A DNA stretch of 64,000 nucleotides from Terrimonas ginsenosidimutans (lineage in GTDB: Bacteria; Bacteroidota; Bacteroidia; Chitinophagales; Chitinophagaceae), in the NCBI RefSeq assembly GCF_022012415.1, contig NZ_JAKLTR010000002.1:496001-560000 (forward strand), in the 5' to 3' direction. Positions 42,515 to 50,674 of the stretch are shown here, in pieces. Positions within the stretch are counted from its first letter, which is position 1; the number at the start of each line of letters is the position of its first letter. The position numbers and the translations under genes were made by a program. A model generated the notes under the pieces. The model was given only the letters and a program-made list of their open reading frames with translations. It was not told the origin of the DNA and made no database searches.

Positions 42515-43873
42515 ATGGCTGTTTATAAAACTCCCGGCGTCTATATCGAAGAAGTGTCCAGGCTTCCGCCTTCTGTTGAATCTGTAGAAACTGCATTCAC
42601 GGCCTTTATCGGTTATACACCAGTTGCACAAAGAAATGATGCGGGCGAAGTGGTCGTCACATCAGTTGAACTGAGTTCCCTGGCAGAATTGCAACTGCAT
42701 TTTGGAAAGCCTGATCAGATCAGGCAGGTTGCGGTCAAAGCGGATGGGAGTGTGGAGACTACCAATACCGCCGGCTTTTGTTTGTATCATGCCGTGCGTT
42801 TGTATTTCGCCAATGGGGGAGCGAGATGTTGCGTTATTTCCGTAGGAGATCTCACCGGATCGGCCCCCGAACTTGCCGCATTGTTAAAGGGACTGGAAGA
42901 GGCGGGGAAATCTGACAGGATCTCTTTATTGAATTTCCCTGATGCCCTTGCTTTAGCGGATGCCGGAGACTATTATTCTTTATGTGATCAGGCATTAGCT
43001 CAATGCGCTTCACTACGATCTCGAATACTGGTGGCGGATATATTCCGCCAGAGTAAGAAGTGGAAAGACGATGTTGATCTGTTCAGAAGTTCGGTCACCA
43101 GCGATTTGAAGGCACTGCAATTCGGGGCGGTTTATTTCCCGCGACTGAAAATAAACCTGACAGCTTTGTATAATGATGATCAGATCAGGATCAGCCTCGC
43201 CTCCGGTGAGCAAAAAACGCTTGCGTCATTGAAACAGCACTACCACCCGGATAATAATGCATTGATCGCGGCAATAGCCAGTTACCCGGTCTTATTTCCT
43301 GCCTCTCCTGCAATATGCGGCATCTACGCACAGACAGATAATGCTAGAGGAGTATGGAAAGCTCCCGCAAATATTGATATTAATGAAGTGATGGGAGTTG
43401 AACTAACTATACCCACCGGCGAGCAGGATGGATTGAATATAGATCCCGTATCCGGAAAATCGATCAATACTATCCGTTTTTTCACTGGTCGTGGTAATGC
43501 TATTGTCTGGGGCGCGCGTACACTCGCGGGGAATGACAATGAATGGAGGTACGTACCGGTTCGACGTCTGTTCATCATGATAGAGCAATCGGTTGAACGT
43601 TCTGTTCAATGGGCAGTATTTGAACCCAATGATGCAAATACCTGGGTGAAACTGAAAGCGCAGATCGAGAACTACCTGATAAGTCTATGGCGGCAGGGTG
43701 CTTTGCAGGGAAGCAAACCGGAGCATGCTTTCTATGTACGTGTGGGATTGAACTCAACGATGACGGCAAATGATATCCTTCAGGGAAAGCTGATCATTGA
43801 AATGGGTCTGGCAACCGTCAGGCCTGCGGAATTCATCGTGCTTAGGGTAGTGTTACAGCTGCAGGTCGCTTAA
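42515..43873 (+). CDS. Contractile tail sheath protein (phage/eCIS type), orphan
   Basis: A 452-aa tail sheath protein. The N-terminus has the classic sheath start MAVYKTPGVYIEEVSRLPPS, and TAFTAFIGYTP follows. The C-terminal sheath domain shows TIRFFTGRGNAIVWGARTLA, EWRYVPVRRLFIMIEQSVER and the terminal GLATVRPAEFIVLRV, as in sheaths of extracellular contractile injection systems and myophages. The sheath polymerises around the inner tube and contracts to drive it. No tube, baseplate, spike, ATPase or tape-measure gene is adjacent: the upstream 770 bp is gene-free and the downstream neighbour is argS. It is either an isolated remnant or part of a dispersed set. Confidence 0.93.
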   Translation: MAVYKTPGVYIEEVSRLPPSVESVETAFTAFIGYTPVAQRNDAGEVVVTSVELSSLAELQLHFGKPDQIRQVAVKADGSVETTNTAGFCLYHAVRLYFANGGARCCVISVGDLTGSAPELAALLKGLEEAGKSDRISLLNFPDALALADAGDYYSLCDQALAQCASLRSRILVADIFRQSKKWKDDVDLFRSSVTSDLKALQFGAVYFPRLKINLTALYNDDQIRISLASGEQKTLASLKQHYHPDNNALIAAIASYPVLFPASPAICGIYAQTDNARGVWKAPANIDINEVMGVELTIPTGEQDGLNIDPVSGKSINTIRFFTGRGNAIVWGARTLAGNDNEWRYVPVRRLFIMIEQSVERSVQWAVFEPNDANTWVKLKAQIENYLISLWRQGALQGSKPEHAFYVRVGLNSTMTANDILQGKLIIEMGLATVRPAEFIVLRVVLQLQVA

Positions 43874-43880
43874 ATGGAAT

Positions 43881-43935
43881 GGCGAAGGAGTATCGCAAAG
43901 CACCCAAGAAACCGCAGAGTGCGCAAAGTATCTCA
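43881..43935 (+). repeat. CGCAAAG repeat, copy A (single degenerate arm)
   Basis: Starts 8 bp after the sheath stop codon with GGCGAAGGAGTATCGCAAAG, then a degenerate ACCGCAGAGTGCGCAAAG. This matches the left arm of the family seen at 45871, 50491, 53010 and 53867, but the return arm is missing. Confidence 0.7.
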
Positions 43936-43969
43936 TAGCACGGAGTGTAATCTAAACTGTGTCAAGGTC

Positions 43970-44019
43970 ATTTCCTGCACTCTCTTTCGGGCTTAGGGTC
44001 GAAAGAGAGTGCAGGAAAT
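43970..44019. terminator. 20-bp perfect hairpin between convergent sheath and argS genes
   Basis: Left arm 43970-43989 (starts ATTTCCTGCACTC) and right arm 44000-44019 are exact complements with a 10-nt loop, three bases from the argS stop codon. A bidirectional terminator is the likely role. Confidence 0.85.
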
Positions 44020-44022
44020 TTG

Positions 44023-45801
44023 TTACATTCTTTCCGGCACCCTTATTCCCAGCAATGCCATTCCTGCCGAGATCACATTTCCTGCAAGCATGCTGATCTG
44101 AAGACGTACTTGCTTTTTTTCTTCTGAATCTGCGTGCAATACAGAATGATCATTGAGGAAAGAACTGAATGTTTTTGCAACATCGTAGACATACAATCCT
44201 ATAGCAGATGGGTTGTGTTCATTAGCGGCCTGCTCAACCACTGATGGGTATTGTTCCAGCAATACAACCAATTCTTTTTCTTTTGGCAATAGATCCACAG
44301 ATGCTTTTGCGGCTGCGGGTCCGGGAATTTCCTTCCGTAAAATAGATTTGATCCGCGCGTGCGTGTATTGAATGAACGGTCCCGTAAATCCGTGGAAGTC
44401 GATACTGTCTTCCGGATTGAACACCATCTTCTTTTTAGGATCAACGCGAAGTAAGAAGAACTTCAACGCACCGAGTGCAATCGTATCATACAATTCATTT
44501 AACTCACCCGGGTTGAAGTCTTTCACTTTTCCCAGTTCCTCCGTTTTTTCGCGGGCCACCTTTTTGAGTTCTTCAATGATATCATCCGCATCCACTACAG
44601 TGCCTTCACGGGTTTTCATTCTTCCGGTAGGAAGCTCTACAAGACCATAGCTGAGGTGATAGATCCCATCTGCATAAGGCTTGTTCAGTTTCTGCAGGAT
44701 CAGCTTAAGCACTTTCATATGATAGTTCTGTTCGTCTGCGATCACATAGATGCTTTGATCATAATGGAACTCTTTGAACTTTTCATCAGCCAGGCCGAGG
44801 TCCTGTGTGATATATACAGAAGTGCCGTCTTTTCTCAATACCAGTTTTTCATCAAGACCATCTGCCGTAAGATCGATCCAGACACTGCCATCTTCTTTTT
44901 TATAGAACACGCCTTTTTGTAATCCTTCTTCCACGAACTCTTTTCCGAGCAGGTATGTTTCGCTTTCAAAGTAATTCTTGTCAAAATCACTACCGATCTT
45001 GGCATATGTTTCATTAAATCCTTCATATACCCAGCCGTTCATCTTTTCCCAGAGATTGCGTACTTCCGGGTCACCGTTTTCCCAGTCAAGAAGCATTTTC
45101 TGTGCTGCCTGCATGAGCGGTGCGTTCTTCTCGGCATCCTCTTTTGACATTCCACCAGCCATCAGCGGCTCCATTTCCTTTTTCTGTTCAACACCGAAAA
45201 GAACGTAGTAATCGCCCACGAAATGATCACCCTTTATACCCGTTGAATCCGGTGTGGCACCGTTGGCGAATTTTTGCCAGGCCACCATGGATTTGCAGAT
45301 ATGGATGCCGCGGTCGTTCAGTATCGCTGTTTTAACCACGTCAAAACCTGTTTCTTTCAGCAATTGCGCCACACTCCAGCCAAGAAAATTGTTCCTCAGG
45401 TGTCCGAGGTGAAGCGGCTTATTCGTGTTAGGGGAAGAATATTCAACGACAACACTCTTGCCAGAGGCCTGTTTGCGGCCGTGATTCGGGTCGGCATGTG
45501 CCGACAATAGGAAGTTCTGCCAGTATGCATCTGCAATGGTCAGGTTTAAAAATCCCTTGATCACATTGAACGCCGTGAAAAGTTCTGCATTATTGGCTAT
45601 CAGGTATTCACCGATCTCCTTACCGAGTGCTTCCGGAGATTTCTTTAGCTGTTTTACAAAAGAAAAAAGGACCAGGGTATAATCGCCTTCGAATTCTGGT
45701 TTTGTGATATTAATGGTAAGTTCATTTTCGGTGGTCTCATAGCTGTATAAATCGCTCAGAGCCTTTACAATCAATGGTTTTACCTGCTTTACAATGCCCA
45801 T
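44023..45801 (-). CDS. argS: Arginine-tRNA ligase
   Basis: Class Ia aminoacyl-tRNA synthetase charging tRNA-Arg, 592 aa from the ATG at 45799-45801; a TTG seven codons upstream is not needed. The N-terminal Add1 domain (LTINITKPEFEGDYTLVLFS) precedes the catalytic core with the HIGH motif as HLGH in PNTNKPLHLGHLRNN. The KMSKS-loop position reads GRMKTREG, as in most bacterial ArgRS. The anticodon-binding DALR domain is at the end (AGMALLGIRVPERM). It is convergent with the sheath gene, and its promoter region contains repeat array B. Confidence 0.97.
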   Translation of the reverse strand: MGIVKQVKPLIVKALSDLYSYETTENELTINITKPEFEGDYTLVLFSFVKQLKKSPEALGKEIGEYLIANNAELFTAFNVIKGFLNLTIADAYWQNFLLSAHADPNHGRKQASGKSVVVEYSSPNTNKPLHLGHLRNNFLGWSVAQLLKETGFDVVKTAILNDRGIHICKSMVAWQKFANGATPDSTGIKGDHFVGDYYVLFGVEQKKEMEPLMAGGMSKEDAEKNAPLMQAAQKMLLDWENGDPEVRNLWEKMNGWVYEGFNETYAKIGSDFDKNYFESETYLLGKEFVEEGLQKGVFYKKEDGSVWIDLTADGLDEKLVLRKDGTSVYITQDLGLADEKFKEFHYDQSIYVIADEQNYHMKVLKLILQKLNKPYADGIYHLSYGLVELPTGRMKTREGTVVDADDIIEELKKVAREKTEELGKVKDFNPGELNELYDTIALGALKFFLLRVDPKKKMVFNPEDSIDFHGFTGPFIQYTHARIKSILRKEIPGPAAAKASVDLLPKEKELVVLLEQYPSVVEQAANEHNPSAIGLYVYDVAKTFSSFLNDHSVLHADSEEKKQVRLQISMLAGNVISAGMALLGIRVPERM

Positions 45802-45870
45802 CCGTGGTTGTTTTGGCTGCAAAAATATGAAAAGTAAGGGGTTATCTTACAAAGAGATGCAAGGATTCAG

Positions 45871-46180
45871 GTGGAGAGTATCGCAGAGAAAGCAAAGTAA
45901 CCGCGAAGGGCGCTAAGACATTCGCCCTGAAGAAAGCCCCTCTTGGCGCCCATTGCGGCTCCTGGCGCTCTTTGCGATACTCATGGATGCTGGCGTAGGA
46001 GTATCGCAAAGAACGCAAAGTAGCCGCGAAGGGCGCTAAGATATCCGTCCGAAAGAAAGACCCTCTTTGCGTCCATTGCGGCTCCTGGCGCTCTTTGCGA
46101 TAGTCATGGATGCTGGCGTAGGAGTATCGCAAAGAACGCAAAGTAGCCGCGAAGGGCGCTAAGATATCCGTCCGAAGGTA
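45871..46180. repeat. CGCAAAG repeat, copy B: tandem array with 123-bp period
   Basis: The block GAGTATCGCAAAG recurs at 45876, 45999 and 46122, an exact period of 123 bp: two complete units and a third half unit. Each unit has a left arm (GAGTATCGCAAAGAACGC, then AGCCGCGAAGGGCGCTAAGA) and a return arm (CTCTTTGCGTCCATTGCGG, GCGCTCTTTGCGATACTC), so it can fold into a long imperfect hairpin. The array fills most of the gap between divergent argS and the GtrA-like gene. Because 123 is a multiple of three, a 138-codon repetitive frame stays open on the minus strand; it is judged non-coding. Confidence 0.9.
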
Positions 46181-46246
46181 AGATCTGATATTAAGTTTGT
46201 GTCCTTTATAGTCTGCAAATCCAGAACTTGTAATATTTTTACGCCG

Positions 46247-46762
46247 ATGAAGAAACAAATTAACAGCGCCACGGGCCTTTTACTACCCCTGATTGACTTT
46301 TTTCACCCGCCGTTCAAGAAGATCATGAACCTGCAAACGTTCCGATATGCCGTCTGCGGTGGATTGAACATGCTTTGCGGCTTTCTGATCTATTTTGTTT
46401 CTTTTAAATATATCCTTCGGGAGCAAACCTTCGACTTTGGCTTCTATGCCATGAAAGCGCACGTAGCTGCCCTGATCTTCTCTTTTATCTTCAACGTGCT
46501 GTTTGGCTTTTTGCTGATGAAATTTATCGTATTCAGCGATTCTGATATTCCTGCTTCAAAGCAGTTTTTCCGGTATTTCATGGTTTGCCTGTTCAACCTC
46601 GCGCTGAACTACATCATGTTGAAGATCCTGGTGGAATACTTCCATATCTACCCGGTGATCGCACAGGTATTCACTGTATTTGTGGTGGTGGTAACAAGTT
46701 ATATCGCGCAGCGGAATTTCTCCTTCAAGATCAGTACTCCGCCCGAGGAGATCAAAGACTAA
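46247..46762 (+). CDS. GtrA family membrane protein
   Basis: From the ATG at 46247 a 171-aa protein with four membrane helices of the GtrA/DPMS1 type: FRYAVCGGLNMLCGFLIYFV, FYAMKAHVAALIFSFIFNVL, FFRYFMVCLFNLALNYIMLK and AQVFTVFVVVVTSYIAQRNF. The ending YIAQRNFSFK is characteristic. Members help flip or present lipid-linked sugars for cell-envelope glycosylation. No glycosyltransferase is adjacent. Its 3' end overlaps the convergent DUF4403 gene by 11 bp. Confidence 0.88.
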   Translation: MKKQINSATGLLLPLIDFFHPPFKKIMNLQTFRYAVCGGLNMLCGFLIYFVSFKYILREQTFDFGFYAMKAHVAALIFSFIFNVLFGFLLMKFIVFSDSDIPASKQFFRYFMVCLFNLALNYIMLKILVEYFHIYPVIAQVFTVFVVVVTSYIAQRNFSFKISTPPEEIKD

Positions 46763-48182
46763 AATCGATCGAATCCACTTTTATCGCTAATTCACCGCTG
46801 CAATTGCTGCGGATCACAAGTGCTTTGCCAAGCGGGTAAATACCGATCAGTTGAATATCGTCAATCTTTCCCTTGCTGCTCACACCTTTGATCAGTTCAC
46901 GGTTCAATTGCTGGTTGATCTGAACCTTTGCGGAGTCGATGTATGTATTAAGATCGAAACGTGTTTGTTTGGCAACTTCGTTGATGATCCTTCGGTTAAA
47001 TAACCACTCAGCAGTTTTCAGCAGCGCATCTTTTGAGTAGATATCAAAGTCGATATTCTTTACTTCGAGGATATGGGTTTCTTTAGTATAGACCGGTTTT
47101 CCGGTAAGATACAGCGTACCATTGTCTGTTCCCCCGAAATCGATTTTGATGATGATCTTCTCATTCCCTGCACCGGAGAGCTTTACATCTTTGATAACAA
47201 ACTTCTTTTTAACGGGACCTTTATTGAAATCAAATTCTTTATTTACTAATTGTTCATTAATGATGGAGCTTAAAGAGTCGTAGTTAAGTGTCGCATCCAA
47301 AAAGATCGCGAAGCCACGCTGTCGCCCGAGCTCTCCCATATTAGGAACCCTGGAAGATTCTGTGGAAGGTTTTTCGAAGCTGACCACCGGCCTTGCTGCC
47401 AGCCCGAGATTCACATACAGGGAATCATCTTTTGCATACAGATTGTTCACCCGGATCTTCTGCGGATTCATCTGCAGCCAGCCCATTTCATAAATGTTAT
47501 ACGCTTTGGAAAGCTGATCCCAGAGCAGCTGGAATTGCGGGCGGAGATCGACATTTCCATACGTCCGCTCCATTACCGCTTTGGTCGTATCAAGCTCATC
47601 TTTCAGGCCTTTCATGACCTGTTTGGTCACATCCTGTCCCCAGAAGCAAACTTCACATTTGTCCAGTGCCTGCGGTTCATTTCGCCTGATGGATAGTTTC
47701 AGGCGGTAATCCGGCTGCAGGACCATGGAATTATTAAATGACACGTTCACACGACGCTCTGGTTCATCAAAGCCGCAGCGGCAGGGTGCTGTCCACGGCG
47801 TAACCGCGGCACCGGCAACGCAGCCCCGGCTGGAACCAATGATCTTATAGAAACCAGTGAATGACAGGCTCAATGCAGTGCCAGCTGCCTTCATTTTGAA
47901 AGGCCCGCGTCTGAATGAATATTTATAGCGGGTATCGCAGGATGGCTGCACCCAGCCATTGGGATAGTTGGGTGACGTAAATAATGTGTCAACCTGCTTT
48001 TCCGCCAGGGCATAAAGGGGCTGCAGGTTGATCTGAACAGGAATATTGATCTCCGAGTAAGGAAGTGAATCAAGCTTAAAATCAGTTGCCGTAAGGGAAG
48101 GCCTCTCCGGGCGGATCTTATGTGAACAGGAAACAAGAAATGCTGCGAAAAAAACAAACAGAGCCAAACATTTTTCTTTCAT
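46752..48182 (-). CDS. DUF4403 family lipoprotein
   Basis: A 476-aa protein with signal and lipobox (AAFLVSCSHK, Cys about residue 19), hence membrane-anchored in the periplasm or outer membrane. The DUF4403 pattern is visible: SEINIPVQINLQPLYALAEK near the N-terminus, a Cys-rich insert (CVAGAAVTPWTAPCRCGF), and the long C-terminal half with YLTGKPVYTKETHILEVKNI and a lipid-binding TULIP-like strand layout. Function unknown. It converges on the GtrA-like gene with an 11-bp overlap of the 3' ends. Confidence 0.87.
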   Translation of the reverse strand: MKEKCLALFVFFAAFLVSCSHKIRPERPSLTATDFKLDSLPYSEINIPVQINLQPLYALAEKQVDTLFTSPNYPNGWVQPSCDTRYKYSFRRGPFKMKAAGTALSLSFTGFYKIIGSSRGCVAGAAVTPWTAPCRCGFDEPERRVNVSFNNSMVLQPDYRLKLSIRRNEPQALDKCEVCFWGQDVTKQVMKGLKDELDTTKAVMERTYGNVDLRPQFQLLWDQLSKAYNIYEMGWLQMNPQKIRVNNLYAKDDSLYVNLGLAARPVVSFEKPSTESSRVPNMGELGRQRGFAIFLDATLNYDSLSSIINEQLVNKEFDFNKGPVKKKFVIKDVKLSGAGNEKIIIKIDFGGTDNGTLYLTGKPVYTKETHILEVKNIDFDIYSKDALLKTAEWLFNRRIINEVAKQTRFDLNTYIDSAKVQINQQLNRELIKGVSSKGKIDDIQLIGIYPLGKALVIRSNCSGELAIKVDSIDFSL

Positions 48183-48377
48183 GCGGATCTTTTTTAACTG
48201 GCTTTACCTGGCATAAAAATAAGAAAACAGGAGGGGAGGATAGTGAAATTATTGCTAAGGTTTGATTGAACGTACAATGATTTAAAAGTTTTGGAGGTTT
48301 CTCATCCCTGTTTGCTTTCCGACTAGTAAATCATGAAACCTTCACACTTTATCTTCAGCCCCTTTGTCCGCAATCTT

Positions 48378-49289
48378 TCAATTGAAAGACTGCCTGAATT
48401 CCAACGGTGACATATCCATTTTCTTCCTGAACAGCTTGTTGAATGACTGCGGGTATTCGAACCCCAACTGGTACGCGATCTCTGCAACGGTCAGTTTGCT
48501 GGAGCTTAGATACTCTTTTGCCTTATTGATCACTTTCTCGTGAATATGATGTTGCGCGCTCTGGCCGGTAAGCGTTCTGAGCATATCACTCAGGTAATGC
48601 CCCGAGAGATTTAACTTCTTGGCGAAATGCTCAACATTCGGAAGTCCTTTTGTAAGGGGCTCTTCTTTGTCAAAATAATCACTGAGTAACTGTTCCATCC
48701 GCGTAACGAGATCATTGTTCACGACTTTGCGGGTGATGAACTGCCTTTCATAAAAGCGAATACTGTAACTCATCAGCAGATCGATCTGCGATAAAATGAT
48801 ATCCTGTGTATGACGATCGATGTGCTGGTACTCTGATTCGATCTTTTCAAATATATCTACCATGTTCTTCTCTTCACGCTCGGAAAGGTGAAGTGCTTCA
48901 TGCACAGCGTAGGAAAAGAACCCGTAGTTTTTGATATCGGTTGCCAGGTTGTGATTGCCGAGAAAGTCGGGATGAAACATCAGCACGTATCCCTTACCGC
49001 ATTTTTCTTCAAACTCGCGGGCTTCGTCTGCCGTGATCGATTGCACCTGTTTGGGCGCAATAAAGGTCATGGTTCCTTTGTCAAAATCATAGTATTGCTG
49101 ACCATACTTGATCCTCGCCTGCACATCTTTCTTCAGCGATACATGATAGAAGTTTGATACAAACTGCGCCCAGATATCACTGTGAACGGGCCTCATATCT
49201 TCTACATGGATCACGCTGACCAGCGGATGCAGGGGAGCGGGTAAAGAGAGGATCTTATGAAATTCTGCTATGGTACTGATGACATGCAT
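48378..49289 (-). CDS. AraC-family transcriptional regulator
   Basis: A 303-aa protein with an N-terminal cupin-like domain (GTMTFIAPKQVQS) and a C-terminal double helix-turn-helix (LNLSGHYLSDMLRTLTGQSA; LTVAEIAYQLGFEYPQSFNK, then SPLEFRQSFN). It is paralogous to the partial regulator at the left window edge. It lies about 300 bp downstream of an SDR gene on the same strand, a frequent pairing in Bacteroidota in which the regulator controls the dehydrogenase; here that is inference. The 295-bp gap between them has no gene. Confidence 0.93.
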   Translation of the reverse strand: MHVISTIAEFHKILSLPAPLHPLVSVIHVEDMRPVHSDIWAQFVSNFYHVSLKKDVQARIKYGQQYYDFDKGTMTFIAPKQVQSITADEAREFEEKCGKGYVLMFHPDFLGNHNLATDIKNYGFFSYAVHEALHLSEREEKNMVDIFEKIESEYQHIDRHTQDIILSQIDLLMSYSIRFYERQFITRKVVNNDLVTRMEQLLSDYFDKEEPLTKGLPNVEHFAKKLNLSGHYLSDMLRTLTGQSAQHHIHEKVINKAKEYLSSSKLTVAEIAYQLGFEYPQSFNKLFRKKMDMSPLEFRQSFN

Positions 49290-49584
49290 GGTAATAATTC
49301 TTTACGAATGTACGATAAGCGATCGGTTCAGCAGACCCTGGTCGTTGAGACACAATAGCCCTGAAACGAAAGGAGATCTTTTCGGACACCTGGCGTAGCT
49401 TCCCGCAGATCAATGCAGCTGCTTACGCAGCGCATGATGACGGCTGCAATCAGCAGCTATCATCTGCACATCTGCGAACATTCATCTGTGTTGATCGGCA
49501 GGAACCTTACGCCATCGACAACCTCTAAGTCGATGATTATGGTGAATCATCAACCGGTGCCGCCTGGTTAAGCTGTATGCTGTT

Positions 49585-50388
49585 CTAACCCAGGAACAGT
49601 GTACGCATTTCCTGGCGGGATGCTTCGGTTCCGATCTCCAGGCGTCTCGCATACATCGCATTGGCATCATTACCTGCAACATAACGCACCTGGTCCTTAC
49701 CATCAGTCGCAGCTTCGTACACTACATCGGCGATCTGTTCAGCTGTAGATGCGTTGTGCATCATCTGTTCAAAGCTTTCGAACATCTTTGTTTCGATGGA
49801 CAGGTAATCAGGATGACTGTTCATATCAAGTGATCTTCCTGCGAAATCAGTTACAATACCTCCGGGTGCAACAGTTTTGATCCCGATATTGAATTTCCCT
49901 AATTCAAATGACATGCTTTCGCTCCATCCTTCCAGTGCCCATTTTGTTGCATGGTAAATGGAACTGATGGGGAATCCGAAAATACCACCGATTGAAGTTG
50001 TGGTGATGAATAAACCATTGCCTCTTTTTCTGAAATAGGGAATAAAAGCCTGCGTCACACGGATCACGCCAAGCAGGTTTGTATCAAGCTGGCGAACGAT
50101 CTTTTCATCGCTGATCGCTTCCAGTGCACCCATTAGTCCGTAACCTGCGTTATTGAATACCACATCGATATCATGAAGAGCGATTGCTTTTTCAACCGTA
50201 GACTGGATCTGTGTGAGATCAGTGACATCCAGGGGGAGGAGCGTTACGTTATCCAGTTGACTTAATTCTGTTTCCTGAGCGGTGTTCCGCATGGTGGCGA
50301 TCACATTCCAGCCATTTGACTGGAATAATTTTGCTGTTGCTTTTCCTAATCCTGCTGACGCACCGGTGATAAAGATTGTCTTTTTCAT
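49585..50388 (-). CDS. SDR family oxidoreductase
   Basis: A 267-aa classical short-chain dehydrogenase starting at the ATG at 50386-50388 (MKKTIFITGASAGLGKATAK). The open frame reaches 50505, but the extension covers the promoter and part of repeat copy C. The NAD(P)-binding motif TGASAGLG, VFNNAGYG (NNAG), catalytic Ser in TTTSIGG and YHATK are all present. The substrate is unknown; related proteins are commonly called SDR family with an AraC neighbour. It is divergent from the TPR histidine kinase gene. Confidence 0.92.
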   Translation of the reverse strand: MKKTIFITGASAGLGKATAKLFQSNGWNVIATMRNTAQETELSQLDNVTLLPLDVTDLTQIQSTVEKAIALHDIDVVFNNAGYGLMGALEAISDEKIVRQLDTNLLGVIRVTQAFIPYFRKRGNGLFITTTSIGGIFGFPISSIYHATKWALEGWSESMSFELGKFNIGIKTVAPGGIVTDFAGRSLDMNSHPDYLSIETKMFESFEQMMHNASTAEQIADVVYEAATDGKDQVRYVAGNDANAMYARRLEIGTEASRQEMRTLFLG

Positions 50389-50490
50389 TTTGTTTTGTTT
50401 AATGATTGTGATGTAAAATTGGCGCAGGGACGGGAATGGAATGTTTCCAAAACGGGGTAAGGTGTTTCCAAACTGCGGAAGCTGTGGATG

Positions 50491-50584
50491 CATCGCAAAG
50501 GGCACAAAGGAACCGCGAAGGGCACTAAGATAACTTAGCGTACTTCGCGGTTGCTTTGCCCACTTTGCGGTACTCCTACGCCAG
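50491..50584. repeat. CGCAAAG repeat, copy C
   Basis: Left arm CATCGCAAAGGGCACAAAGG then AACCGCGAAGGGCACTAAGA; return arm ACTTCGCGGTTGCTTTGCCC and ACTTTGCGGTACTCCTACGC. It forms an imperfect hairpin within the divergent gap between the SDR gene and the histidine kinase. Confidence 0.8.
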
Positions 50585-50674
50585 ACGCGACAACAATCAG
50601 CTTAATTTGTACAATTACGGTCACCGGCGCTCTTTGCAGAATAACTGCCTGAATTCGTATTTTGTGCTCTGCTT

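Noticed and set aside
42515-43873. Prophage or complete contractile injection system
   Set aside because: Only the sheath gene is present; no structural, lysis or integration genes were found on either side.
45842-46258. 138-codon minus-strand frame with 41-residue repeats
   Set aside because: It is the translation of the 123-bp nucleotide repeat B; the same DNA family occurs elsewhere as non-coding hairpins with frames interrupted, and no signal peptide or known repeat protein pattern is present.
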